From Fragilariopsis cylindrus CCMP1102 (Eukaryota > Bacillariophyta > Bacillariophyceae > Bacillariales > Bacillariaceae): 64,000 nucleotides of DNA. Each line of letters starts with the position of its first letter. Positions within the stretch are counted from its first letter, which is position 1. The DNA is taken from the NCBI GenBank assembly GCA_900095095.1, contig FMBT01000314.1, positions 124,001 through 188,000 of the forward strand. The letters are read 5' to 3'. The notes below the pieces were generated by a model. It saw nothing but the letters and a program-made list of their open reading frames with translations. It was not told the origin of the DNA and searched no databases. Of the stretch, positions 43,601-54,160 are shown piece by piece. The position numbers and the translations under genes are program-made.

Positions 43601-44757
43601 ATACTAAGGTTACTATTTTGAAACGCAGTCCTGACAGTGCCGATTCGTTATCGCAATTAGCTGGTTCAGCAACAACAGCTGCACCAGCCCCACCACCACT
43701 TCCACCTATTGTTGCTGCTGTACAACAAATTGATTCGGAACAATTAGAAGAAGAAGTAACAAAAGCTGTTGAAAAGGCGATATCAAAATTGGTACCATCT
43801 ATCAACAAGACAGTGCAAGAGTCATTTGCATCATTGGCACGTCCACTACGCAATTCAATGGATTCATTATCAAAGAATGGTATTACTGTTGATTCAAAAC
43901 AACTCAAGGAAGTAATGGATGTTGAAACACCATTAAAAGCTGAACTTGCTAACACTGTTCGGACTGTACTAGTACCAACATTAGAAGCAATTGCTGGACA
44001 AATTTTAAATGAAGTAAAAACATCATTACCAAAATTGATCCCTGCACCAATTCCGCCGCCTCCTGCTCCAGCACCACCGATTGATCATCAAACACCGAAA
44101 TTATTAGCTATGTTGTCATCACAACTTCTAGATATGTCATCTAAAATGGATGCATTAACAACGGAAGTACAAGCATTGAAGGCAACCGTAGCGGATCACG
44201 CTGCAGCTGCTGCTTTAGCACTGCAGCAACAACAGGCTGCCAATACGGATTTGCCATCACCGCCGCCTCAACAACCACCAAAGACTGTTGCTCCTAATGA
44301 TCCGAATGCACAATTAATAAAAGTACGTAATGAAGTTGATGGTTTACTTCGTCAAGAAAAATATGAACAAGCATTTACAAAAGCAGTTGCAACAACAACA
44401 CCCCAAATGGCTGTTTATTGTTGTGCACGATCAGATTTAAAGAAAGTATTACAAAATGGTAACACGCCATGTTTAAGTCAGGCAATATTAATCTGTTTGA
44501 TGCAACAATTATCTGCTGCATTAGCCCATACACAAAATACACACAATGAACTACAAGTTGAAGTATTGTGGTTACAAGAAATTGCATTATGTATGAATCC
44601 GAGTGATGTTAGTATTCAACAACACGTACCAAGAATATTAGAACAATTAATTACAAATGTATCAAATCGTATCAGTATGGAAGAACAAGCAGATCCGAAT
44701 AGTCGATTCCGTCGTCCGTTACAAATGTTATTACAAATATTACGCGGTATGCAATAA
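40677..44757 (+). CDS. EDC4: Enhancer of mRNA-decapping protein 4 (EDC4/Ge-1/Varicose), one intron
   Basis: Exons 40677-41955 and 42401-44757. The donor AAGTG|GTACGT and acceptor TATTATAG join EINLSG to MGSPSSFVLNVCFGP in phase 1, giving 1211 residues. The N-terminal WD40-like domain (about 60-600) shows LRGHAGQIVSDIKFF, SSLFWHPFNPNQFFFTH, VDMCWSGRDARHVLSVHKNG and VLWDL. A Pro/Ser/Ala-rich middle with PPPPPP and Lys/Ser patches follows. The helical C-terminal region (LLAMLSSQLLDMSSKMDALT, LIKVRNEVDGLLRQEKYEQAF, PLQMLLQILRG) matches the Ge-1 C-terminal domain. EDC4 scaffolds DCP2/DCP1 in P-bodies and promotes decapping and 5'-3' mRNA decay. The 445-bp intron is full of ATCG and AGC repeats. 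Confidence 0.9.
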
Positions 44758-46003
44758 TATAAAAGAAATAATAATAAGAAGAATGGGGATGGTAAAAATC
44801 TAAACTTGAATTGTGGAATGGAATACGAAAAGAAAACTAACCAAAAAAAAGAATGCACACAAACAAACCGAAAAATAATAATAACAATAAAAAGGAGAAA
44901 AGAAAAACTATTAATGTATAAAAAACAGATAATTAAAGTCGTGAAATATTGTGGGACAACTTGTTCGTTCGTTCGCACGTATGGTCGTTTTGTTTGTTAT
45001 TTCATAAATTCTGTTGATCCGATGTAGGATTGTTGCGTCTGTTCTACAGTAGCTAGTGATTTTCACAATCAACTCGTTTGTCAGTATTATGGTTTTTTTC
45101 ATCAATCATGCCATCGTTGTCTCCACAACAAAAAGAAAAAGAAATATCAATTCTTCAACTATAGTCCCTTCTTTTTTGGTCGATTGTCGGTCTCGGTTCC
45201 ATCATTACCCCCCCCCCCCCCTACAAAAAATTGATGGTCGACGTCTCTTTCTCTCTCTCTGCTTTCCTTGCTCACTCATCCACTCACTCGATCGATCGAT
45301 TATCCGTATTGGCTGCCATTTGCGATCTCACAGTACGGGCGACTCTCTCTCTCTCTCTCTCCCACGTCGTCACAACCATCCAATCAAACGGAACTACGTA
45401 CGGTGGTGAACCAAAGAGTGATCGATCATACATGTACTACTATTGTCTGCAGAATGAATGAACTGTAGAAATATCCTGTCTCTCATATCACATCGGCATC
45501 ACATCACATCAAGAAAATGCGTATTATACACTTTTGTTTACAACAAAATCAAGAATCAATCATCTTAAAAATAGAAAATTATGTTGAAATTCTCGATTTA
45601 CTGTCGCGCGATACACTAACTTAGAAGTAAGTCAGTTAACGCAAGAATAATGAACAATTTATTTTACTGCTATGCGCGAAACTAACAACAAACAAACACG
45701 TACTCCTCACTCGCAAAATCGTAACGTTAGCAGTAGTAGTGTACCATTGTACATGAAGAAAAAAATCCATTTTTTGCATTCCCGAGCAAGAAGAGAGCAA
45801 AGTCGTCCGTCCGTCCGTCCATGCTACTGTACGGTACGCTTTCTAACAAAACAACAACGGCTCAATAACGAGCTGTGTGTAGTGTGTATCTATGTGCGTT
45901 GCAAGAATGACTTGCGTTGTAACATCTTGTTGCAACTACCTGTAGTATCTAATTCTCCAACTAACGTTGTTACTCTTGTTGTCTGTCTCTGTCGCTAACC
46001 ACG
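44758..46003. other. Intergenic region upstream of ATP synthase gamma
   Basis: It contains poly-C (45209-45221), CTCTCT tracts (45243-45260 and 45344-45362), GATCGATCGATC (45290-45300), GTCCGTCCGTCC (45804-45820) and TACTGTACGGTAC (45825). The short open frames look spurious. Confidence 0.45.
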
Positions 46004-46140
46004 GTACGTTGTTGTTCGTCACGTGTACTCTGTGTACTCTGTCGTGTCTGTAGTCATCAATACAGTATAGCTTTTTGCATTATTGTCTCTGTTGTAGTGC
46101 TCTAATCTAATTATATCTCCTTGTTGTGTCTCTTTCTCAG
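46004..46140 (+). other. Probable intron in the 5' UTR of the F1 gamma gene
   Basis: CACG|GTACGTT donor at 46004 and a strong pyrimidine-rich acceptor TTGTTGTGTCTCTTTCTCAG ending at 46140, 18 bp before the ATG. Inferred from consensus only. Confidence 0.5.
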
Positions 46141-46158
46141 AAAATCATAATACCAACA

Positions 46159-47186
46159 ATGGCATCTATGGCATCACTCCGTACTCTCAGCATGACGACT
46201 GCTGCTACTGCAGCACGTCGTATAGTTGCTCCACGTACTGTTAGTATGGCATTAGGTACTACTAGTACTCAAATTCAAGTACAGTCACAATCACAACGTC
46301 GTGGGATGGCTACGGAAAAACAATTAGCCAATAAAATTCAATCGACAAAAAATATTAAAAAAATTACCTCCTCGATGAAAATGGTCGCAGCAGCACGATT
46401 AAAAGGTGAAGAACGTCGTCTCGCTGCCAGTATACCTTTAATCAATGGACGTATGAAATGTTTTCGGAACCCAAATTTCTCGAAGAAGCGACCTTTGTTG
46501 ATTTTCCACAAAAAGTTTTAATTGTACCCTTTACGAGTGACAAAGGTTTATGTGGTGGTATTAATAGTTTTATTTCACGTGGTGTACGGAATATGATTGC
46601 AAAGTTAGATGAACAATCCAAACAAGCGGATGTGTGTGTGATTGGTGAAAAAGGACGTGGTCAAATGCAACGGATGTTGACCGGGAATCAAATCAAACGA
46701 ACCTGTACGGATGTGGTCGCACCCGGTAATTATACCATGGCGTCTGCCTTATCGACGGAATTAATCAAGGCCGGTGCCGAAACGGACTATGATGCAGTCA
46801 TTATGGTCTACAATAGTTACAAGAATGCGGCGGTCTATAATCAAATGTATAAAGTGATTACACCATTGAAGACAGGTGGTGAAGAAAGTGAAACTGGTGG
46901 GAGTAGTAATGAAGCATTAGCGGGATATGATTTTGATTCGGAAAAAGCAGAATCGATGTCGGATTTATATGAATTTATTATTTCTACTAATTTATATCAT
47001 AGTTTTATGGATGGTGCTGCGGCGGAACAATCGGCACGTATGACGGCGATGGAAGGTGCGTCCAGTAATGCTGGTGAAATGATTGATAAATTAACCTTAC
47101 AATACAATCGTGCACGACAATCGAGAATTACTACGGAATTGATTGAAATTATTTCGGGTGCCTCGGCCTTAGAAAAGAAAAAATAA
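46159..47186 (+). CDS. ATP3: Mitochondrial F1-ATPase gamma subunit, with one frame break
   Basis: The frame from ATG 46159 encodes an Arg/Ser/Ala-rich mitochondrial presequence (MASMASLRTLS to RRGMATEKQ) and the gamma N-terminal helix (LANKIQSTKNIKKITSSMKM, VAAARLKGEERRLAAS). Close to 46431 the reading frame shifts by one base. The other frame continues with QWTYEMFSEPKFLEEATFVD, LIVPFTSDKGLCGGINS, and ends NAGEMIDKLTLQYNRARQ, TTELIEIISGASAL, the conserved C-terminal helix. Gamma is the central rotating shaft of F1, joining catalytic beta subunits to the c-ring. No intron can explain the shift, because the sequence on both sides is conserved protein. For a gene that cannot be dispensable, a sequencing or assembly error is the simplest reading; a second intact copy elsewhere is the alternative. 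The absence of a plastid A^F presequence supports the mitochondrial form. Confidence 0.88.
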
Positions 47187-47545
47187 ATCGTAAAGTGAAG
47201 TGATGATACGTAAAGTAAGGTGCAGGCAGCGTCTCGTCTCTAGTAAAATGAAGGTAAAACGAAGTATATAAAAAAGAAGGAAAGAAATTGAAAGGAAATC
47301 CAAGAGGAAGAAGAAAGAAAGAAAAGTCAAAGTTGTAATAAGAAATAATATTAATAATAATAAAAAAGAAATTATTCAAAAATGTAGTCCCTTCTATAAT
47401 ATATTCTATCGTTCATTTACTGTAGTAGCATAGCATAACATTATACATTACTGTACACCCCCCCCTCCCCCTCCACTTAGTACATACTTTTCACACCCAT
47501 ACCGTCCTGTCTACAATCTTCAAGTTGTCTATTCTACCACCTGGT
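47187..47545. other. Intergenic, 3' flank of F1 gamma
   Basis: Purine-rich 3' UTR-like sequence, then a C-rich run (47457-47474). No gene seen. Confidence 0.4.
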
Positions 47546-48993
47546 AGTATCGTACCATACTGTGCAATCCATGTGCATGTACAGAATCTGGTTTTGTCTT
47601 ATGCAACCCTTTCAAATGAGATATCTTGTTGTTCATTTCTGGTCAAAAATCTGTCTGTTTGTTTGTTTGTTTGTTTGTTTGTTTGTTTGTTTGTTTGTTT
47701 ATTTGTGTGGGTGCAGTGAATAGAAAGTTGTAGGTGGCGCACACAATGAACTAGCACAATAAAGGAATGTTAGTGCACCCAACCCATCTGGTTTTGTCCT
47801 ATGCAACCCTTTCAAATGAGATATCTTGTTGTTCATTTCTGGTCAAAAATCTTGTTTTTTTTTCCTTCTACAACAGCAGAATAAATCCTAAAACATACCC
47901 ATATCTGCCGTTTGGTGTCTGCTGCATTGAAACACAAAGCAACTATCTCCATACTACCTTTGTTAAGGTAAAATAATACAGCTTGTATCTGGTACTATCA
48001 TTTATATATAGTAAAATAAGAAATAAAGACACCATCCCACACTACACAGTAAGATTATAGCCCAAAACACTGCACAGCTCTTCATTATCTTTATTTATAC
48101 ATACCACCAGGCACACATACCAACAGGCAGATTAGAACACAGAATTGAATCACTATCCTCACTAGGACATATTACTTGTGAATGGAAAGCATCATCATCC
48201 CAACCCAACATTATTTTGGATGTAATTGCAGTTTACCCCTGTTTTCAAAAATATCTCATATAAAAAGCAATCAAGGACTGTATTTAAAATAGTCACTGTT
48301 GGTTGGAAAATGCTGCAGCACCAATTTTGACAGGAACATTCCACACAAATACTCATAAAATAAACTAACCCACCTAAAGCCCCCATTAATAGGGCCTCTA
48401 GTTCACATGGTACACCTCTTGCAGAATAATTTTTAGTGGATTTTAGCTAATATAGGTTAAAAATTGGGTTTTTGCCCTTGGCAAAGGAAGCAAATCTCTG
48501 TTCACCAATGCTGTCCTGCAGACATATAAAGACAAACGTATAAAATAGGTTACATTACTTTTTTTTCCAAAAAAAGTTTTTCAAGAAAAAATAATAGCTG
48601 CAAGAAATTAACTAGTAACATGTTGCGTTAAAGGCTAGTCATTGTACATTAATGTGTGGATGAACTGAAGGAGCGCCTACAACATATGTTTGAACCAATA
48701 TTTATTACACACATAGTAAGGTAGAGGAACTCTTCCTGACCAAAAAGAAGCATTTCCTTGGAAGTTCTACACTGCTTAGTGTCCTGAACAAGATATCTCA
48801 TAAACAGCTGATGTGTGCTGTGTGTGAGCCTACACAACTCATTGTGAGATACCAGTGGGCTTACAAGACTAAGGAATTTAATAATTCTCCATCCAATAGG
48901 TCAATTGTAAACTTCATAGTTTATTTTTCCAAAAAAAAGACTTTTTAGGTGTATCTACTTGATGCCGAAGTTGTTATTATATAACTTTGTAGC
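47546..48993. repeat. Dispersed repeat block, copy 3 (inverted)
   Basis: The right end (48830-48993), read on the minus strand, matches the outer part of copies 1 and 2: GCATCAAGTAGATACACC, GAAGTTTACAATTGACC and TTGGATGGAGAA, then CCTTAGTCTTGTAAGCC. The left end holds two direct subrepeat units (near 47590 and 47785; core TGCAACCCTTTCAAATGAG) with a (TTTG)n expansion at 47656-47705 between them. The CGCGCCGGG part of copies 1 and 2 is missing. No gene inside. Confidence 0.7.
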
Positions 48994-49401
48994 TTCTTCA
49001 CCAGTTCTCGACAACCCAATCCTGCTTGTGCATTCAATTCAGGTCAATTCACGACTCGATTGATTGATTCATGATTCGATTCATTCATTTACGGTAAGTT
49101 AGGTAGCGCGAAAGATCAGAAAAGAAGATCAAATCGTGCTTTCACCAGTTTTGTTCTAGCATCCTTCTTTCATTCATTCTTCGTCTTCTTAGTTCGACCA
49201 AAAAAAGCGTGGCTGATGCATGGTATGAGTGAACAATAAAGAGAAGAAGTATCTGAAACTAACAACTGCCTGTATATTCCTCACAAAACGAAAATCTAAG
49301 TATAAAAAACAAAGCAGAAGACAAAGACAAGAATTAAAAAAAAAGAACAGAAAAACAAAAAAAAATCGAGTTATTCTTGACAACAAATAATATATATAGT
49401 A
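48994..49401. other. Promoter-side region of the GLGW-motif gene
   Basis: It contains CACGACTCGATTGATTG and ATTCGATTCATTCATT (49050-49090) and an A-rich leader. No gene seen. Confidence 0.4.
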
Positions 49402-50136
49402 ATGACAATCGCTTCTTCATCATCAGATATCACTAAAGTGACAATCGCTTCTCCTCCATCAGACCACCACCACACCACTAAAGGATGTACTAGTAAAGAT
49501 CCTTGCCTGATTATTGGTTGTACTAATCATGTGGTGAAGTTTAATGATGTAGTTTCAACGCAAATTCATGATACGGTATTAGAAGAACATCCGGATACAC
49601 AAGATGGACCCTCCATTGGATTAGGTTGGAAATATAGTGTGCAAGAAGAAACCTTGTGTGATATTCGTCATGATATCACCTATTTAACTTCCGAGGCACG
49701 ACGTGATAAATTAAAAGAATATGGTTTTGACTCCGATGAAATGAATGATGCCGTGAAGGAAATACATAAAATACATTCGGATCGACTACAATCCAGTAAT
49801 GCCTATCGACTGGAACGTAAACAACAGGCACTAGAACATCAAAAACAATTTAGAAGAAATAGCGCTAAATTCACTTATACAGCAGCGACAGTCATCAAGA
49901 AGACGGATGATGGCAGCAGCAATAACGATCAACGAAAGAACAATAGCAAAAGAAGAACTAATTCATATTATGCTGTTACGACAATTAAATCGAAATTGAA
50001 ATCGGAATCGAAATCGGAATTAAAATCAAAGAAACCATCGTCCAATGCTACTGATGTTAACGATAGTATTGATGCCGATGAAAAGAAGAAGAAGAAAAAG
50101 TTCAATATGAAACGATTATTCTCTTGGAAAGCCTAG
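49402..50136 (+). CDS. GPxIGLGW-motif protein, unknown function
   Basis: Single-exon, 244 residues, no signal peptide. The core (residues about 45-140) reads VVKFNDVVSTQIHDTVLEEH, then DGPSIGLGWKYS, and helical text up to DRLQSSNAYRLERKQ. I recall many stramenopile proteins with the arrangement VxFxxVxxxEYxxxxGDxP followed by GPPxxLGW; this fits that pattern with a His in place of the usual Glu-Tyr. Their role is unknown; several are reported only as conserved hypotheticals. The C-terminal half is basic, Ser/Lys-rich, with an RRNS motif (QFRRNSAKF) like that of the 3308/5168 gene pair, and it ends KRLFSWKA. The lysine-rich tail suggests nucleic acid or membrane contact (inference). Confidence 0.65.
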   Translation: MTIASSSSDITKVTIASPPSDHHHTTKGCTSKDPCLIIGCTNHVVKFNDVVSTQIHDTVLEEHPDTQDGPSIGLGWKYSVQEETLCDIRHDITYLTSEARRDKLKEYGFDSDEMNDAVKEIHKIHSDRLQSSNAYRLERKQQALEHQKQFRRNSAKFTYTAATVIKKTDDGSSNNDQRKNNSKRRTNSYYAVTTIKSKLKSESKSELKSKKPSSNATDVNDSIDADEKKKKKKFNMKRLFSWKA

Positions 50137-51679
50137 AAGCAGTACAGTATGTAGCTTGAGAAATGAGAATAATAATAATATCAATAACAATAATAATAAT
50201 AATGCACCATGCATATCCACGTATAACCGCTAACTCACCCACCCACTCACTCACACACCAAGTAGTTAATTACACTTAAAAATATTCTATCACATACATT
50301 ACATTCAAAAACATATTATTCCCTAGGACTACAGTATGTGCTAGATAATATATATGTAATATATAGATATATAAATGCAATAATGCTCTATAATATGGTA
50401 TCATCAAGCATCCAGCCAACGAATGCACCATTAACATAATCACACAGTGTACCACCAATAAGTACATTAACCTCTATAGTAAGCAAAATAATGGAGGTGT
50501 ATGAAAGAGAAAGTAATTACCACAGACCGAATGATCATACAATAGCTCAACTACAACTGGTAGACTGTTTTCTCTCCTTATTATAATATATATGCTTAAT
50601 AATATGTAGTATCATGAAGGACCCCTTTTCGACAGGGCTTGCCGCCTTCCTTGATGTGATATTGTTTTTACGTTGGAGCGGGTGTGGCGCGCCTGTTTAG
50701 ATAGATAGATACAGAAAAAACGTAAGTTAAGGTTAGTGTTTAATTTCGAAAAAGGGATCGATCAAATCGATCACACAAGCAACTTTAAAAATGGCGAAGC
50801 TGAACCACATGAAAATGCAAAGTGTACATTTAGTGTTGCACGTGGTATGATCCTTTTCAATAGCTTTTTCTATTGCTCACACATAAGAATAACCGCTCAC
50901 ACATAAAAAATAACCGTCACGATCGAATCTTTTCTTTTCGATTGTTCAATTTCATTAATTGCAATACCGTATTACCACTGAGTTTCCCCGTCTTGACGTG
51001 CCTTTTTTACACTTCCACGCGATGTCGTAAAGAAGCCCCATGCAAAGCCATAATTACTTAATATTGACGCATGTCTTTATATATGTTTTGCATCTCATTC
51101 ACAATTTATTTTCTCCTCACATTTTATGATCGGTGACACAGTGCACTACGATAACACATGATAAATCGCCGATAGGTATCAATGACACTTCAAAAAGAAA
51201 AGAACACACGATCACCTCTTCGACACTTCGCTCACCTGTAATTTTGGATGGATCGTTCCAAACTTTGGCCATCACCCGTAAATTAGCACGTGGGAAATCA
51301 TGTGTATACTCTTCTTTTGCATGCGTTTTATTCAACTCTCATAAAAGTCGCCAAAATCAATAATCTATCTCACAATTTACGATTGATTCTTCAATTTCAA
51401 ACTGAAGCAAGCAAACTATTTTATCTCTCTGATCCCTTTTAAAAGTAAGTCGGTACTGTTATTGTCAATAGATTTTTCTACGTCTACGTGGAGTTGGGCG
51501 TGATTTCATTCTGTATAAGATGGGCGCCCTACTATCTGCTTTGTGTCGTTGGTTTTACGCTGCTGACTATATGTGTCTTCCTCTCATTCTCACTCTCCCG
51601 TAAATTGTTCCTTTTTATGCAGCATCTGTTCTTCTCCCTCCCCCTTTTTAATACCTCCAAAAGAAATACTACTAACAAT
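50137..51679. other. Intergenic upstream of the silaffin-like gene
   Basis: AAT repeats (50168-50200), a (TAGA) tract (50699-50712), GATCGATCAAATCGATC (50756-50772) and a duplicated ACATAAxAATAACCG phrase (50880-50915). A 72-codon minus-strand frame at 51117-51335 is only weakly coding-like. No convincing gene. Confidence 0.4.
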
Positions 51680-52090
51680 ATGATGAATATGAAAACAATC
51701 CTTCTCCTTGTCACCTGTGCCATCGTCGGCATTATCGCTGGTGTTGATGCTGCATCCTTACGTGGCGTAACTCATTATGACTTATCTAGAACAGAACAAC
51801 TGGGTGAGACGAATCGGAGACTATCGGATAAATCCAAATCTAAAAGTGATAAGAGTGGCTCGAAGAAGTCCGGCTCGAAGTCGAAGAAAGAATCGAAGTC
51901 GAAGAAGGAGAAATCCGGATCTAAAAAAGGATCTAAAAGTAAGGATGGCTCTAAAAGTAAAAAAAGTAAGAAGGAGAGTGGCTCGAAGAAGAAGTCCGGA
52001 TCGAAGTCTAAAAGTGAAAAAAGTAAGGAGGGGAGAACTGCACCACTAATGGGTGAGACTCGTCTTGCATTATTGACGGATTCCTTCTAA
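51680..52090 (+). CDS. Silaffin-like secreted Lys/Ser-rich protein
   Basis: 136 residues from the Met at 51680 (the frame is open farther 5', but that part reads as leader). A clear signal peptide (MKTILLLVTCAIVGIIAG, cut near VDA^ASLRG) is followed by a short propeptide ending NRRLSDK, an RXL-type processing motif. Then come about 75 residues made almost only of Lys, Ser and Gly (SKSDKSGSKKSGSKSKK, KKGSKSKDGSKSKKSKK). SGSKKSGSKS is strikingly like the repeat composition of Cylindrotheca silaffin-1, where Lys is converted to polyamine-bearing residues and Ser is phosphorylated to precipitate silica. KxxK pairs are frequent. The C-terminal 20 residues (TAPLMGETRLALLTDSF) break the pattern and may mark a missed splice site (a GGTGAG lies there). 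Role in biosilica formation is inferred from composition and architecture. Confidence 0.65.
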   Translation: MMNMKTILLLVTCAIVGIIAGVDAASLRGVTHYDLSRTEQLGETNRRLSDKSKSKSDKSGSKKSGSKSKKESKSKKEKSGSKKGSKSKDGSKSKKSKKESGSKKKSGSKSKSEKSKEGRTAPLMGETRLALLTDSF

Positions 52091-52788
52091 GTAACATAGC
52101 TGTCGTTAAAATTCATACCAGTGGTGGACCCAATGGCTCGTGCTATTGCTCTTGGTGGTGATTTTGACAGTTTTTAAAACAAGTAAGTTTGAGATCTGTG
52201 AAACAGAACAAAACAAAACAAAACATCAGTAATAATAATGTCGAAATCAGAGCGGTTCCGTGACGACGACGATATTTATTTAATAAAAAGCAGTCTTTCC
52301 ATATTATATCTACATAAAAACTACATAACATATACAGTACTGAGAAAAGAAGAGAAAAAGTACACGTCATTACAATTGAATCCTAACTATAATAACTAGA
52401 TGTCATATAAATATCATTACTACTATATCTTTAGCTATCTACATAGCGCATTATACTCAACTCTCGTCTCTCCTGAAGTGATTGATCTGTCGAGTTTCGC
52501 ATCTACCGACCTTTGAGATATAAATATTACCGCTTAGTTATCCACTCCCTTCGGTGGTCTAGCCTACTGTTACATGGCACGTCACTCGAGTGATAAAAGG
52601 GAATAAGAGCTTCCGTGAGAGAATTTGTGATCTGTCGAGTTTCGCAAGATCGACGAAATAGAACAATTATCTGTATTAGATTAAAACAAAATACCCGCCT
52701 TTTTTTTTAAGTGCCACACGAACGCGACCAATCAAATAGACGCTTTTGGAGGCTGAACGGAAGTTAATATGCACGTACTTGTATCATA
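52091..52788. other. Intergenic, no gene seen
   Basis: AACAAAACAAAACAAAAC (52207-52222) and a duplicated phrase CTGTCGAGTTTCGCA (52487-52501 and 52632-52646). No convincing open frame. Confidence 0.45.
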
Positions 52789-52970
52789 CTGTCCGTTTGG
52801 GTTGCAAGGGCCACTTCGCGCTTCGGTACCAATAATATTATATAGTGAATATTTTGAAATGGGCTTAAGTGAAACTGAATCTCTATCCGTTGAGCTTGCT
52901 ATGATATATAACATCCTAGGGTAGCGCGCATTCTAAAATCTATAGTATATTTTGCAACCCAAGCGGACAG
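52789..52970. mobile_element. 182-bp MITE with 19-bp terminal inverted repeats and TA duplication
   Basis: The left end CTGTCCGTTTGGGTTGCAA and the right end, read on the other strand, CTGTCCGCTTGGGTTGCAA, differ at one of 19 positions. The element is flanked by TA on both sides (52787-52788 and 52971-52972), as in Tc1/mariner-type insertions. There is no coding capacity, so this is a non-autonomous element. Confidence 0.8.
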
Positions 52971-53418
52971 TACAGTACAACGCCTAGTTGCAAACAAAAC
53001 CGACAAAAAACAACAGTGTCAAGAAATAATGTAGTACAGCAGTAGTACACGTTACCACTACCATTATTTGGTTAAAATAAATAAGAGTAAAAAAATAAAT
53101 ACAGTATGCATATTTTAAAAACGACTTCTTGACATCTTATCTCAAGCTTATTAGTATACCTCTTCTTACAGGAAGATACCAACAGTTAAGTCCAGTTTTA
53201 GTAGCAACGTCTACTTTACGTGTAACAGAAACGGTAAAATCCCTAGTCCAGTTGTTAGTGGAAGAACTTGAAAGTGCACTACCACTATTTATAACTAACT
53301 GCGCACCACTACTTGAAAGTTAGCTAAGCACAACACATTACATTAAAACAACATCACATCTTTCATGTTAAAGGGAAAAATGCAAAAGGAATGCATCAAA
53401 TTTTGTATCACAAAACTC
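52971..53418. other. Intergenic, no gene seen
   Basis: AT-rich. The phrase CTTGAAAGT recurs (53268, 53312 and 53521). A small frame at 53129-53323 is not convincing. Confidence 0.35.
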
Positions 53419-53786
53419 AGTTCAGTTCAAGTATACTGGCTTGTAGACGACTATTGTAGACAATCATACTGTACCAACAATAATAAATATTATCGAATTA
53501 TATTAAAATACACTATGCTGCTTGAAAGTTACCAAATCCATTACCGTCATTGTCATCGTCATTGTCATCGTCATCGTCATTGTCATTGTCGTTCTTGTTA
53601 TTAGTAGTAAATGGTGACGATCTATCAACATTTATATTATCATCATTATCGTCAAGATCATCATCATCATCAAAATTAAAATCATCAAATAGATGATCTA
53701 AATCATCCTCCTCTAAATCATCCTCTAGGTCTAAATCACCACCACCAATAGCAGCTTTAGAATGTTCTAAATTATCGTTATTGTTG

Positions 53787-53817
<31 letters not shown>

Positions 53818-53858
53818 TATTATTATTATCGTCGTCGTTATCAGAAACAGCAGCACTA
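53419..53858 (-). pseudogene. Inverted duplicate of the NECAP 3' end
   Basis: Read on the minus strand, this stretch encodes AAVSDNDDD, DLDLEDDLEEDDLDHLFDD and, at its end, GFGNFQAA plus stop, exactly the C-terminus of the NECAP gene at 60586-61869. It then continues into its 3' UTR (GTGTATTTT, CGATAATATTTATTATT, TTGTTGG, GTCGTCTACA). It corresponds to about 61491-61987. The N-terminal domain and start are missing, so it is a 3' gene fragment about 7.7 kb from its source in opposite orientation, with diverged acidic repeats. Confidence 0.85.
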
Positions 53859-54160
53859 CGAGTGTATTTCTAAAAAGCGTATTTCTTAACGCGAGTAGAC
53901 AGTATCGGATTCGTGATTTTTTAGAGGTGAGTATTACCAAATCAATAAGAAGCGTGTTTTAAAAGTACCAGTGTGTACTGTACAAGCCGTACTTGATGGT
54001 TGTTAGTTCTCTTCTCTCACTACTGTAGCCTTTGTAAGGCAGTAAGGAGCGGCGCGGCATGACAAGTTATTATTCTATGACTCGACTCACTCACGGGTGT
54101 AATCGACTTCAAGGCGAAGCAGTAAATAAAAGTAAGTACCGGAGTAATTACGATAAAACA
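53859..54160. other. Intergenic, no gene seen
   Basis: It contains an ATGACTCGACTCACTC motif (54076-54091). Nothing else recognisable. Confidence 0.4.

Noticed and set aside
46458-47186. Independent gene starting at the internal Met of F1 gamma
   Set aside because: The Met lies within conserved gamma sequence and the missing N-terminal helix is encoded just upstream in the other frame.
51117-51335. 72-codon minus-strand frame with a globular look
   Set aside because: No start context, no upstream exon and no recognised motif; kept only as a weak possibility in the intergenic note.
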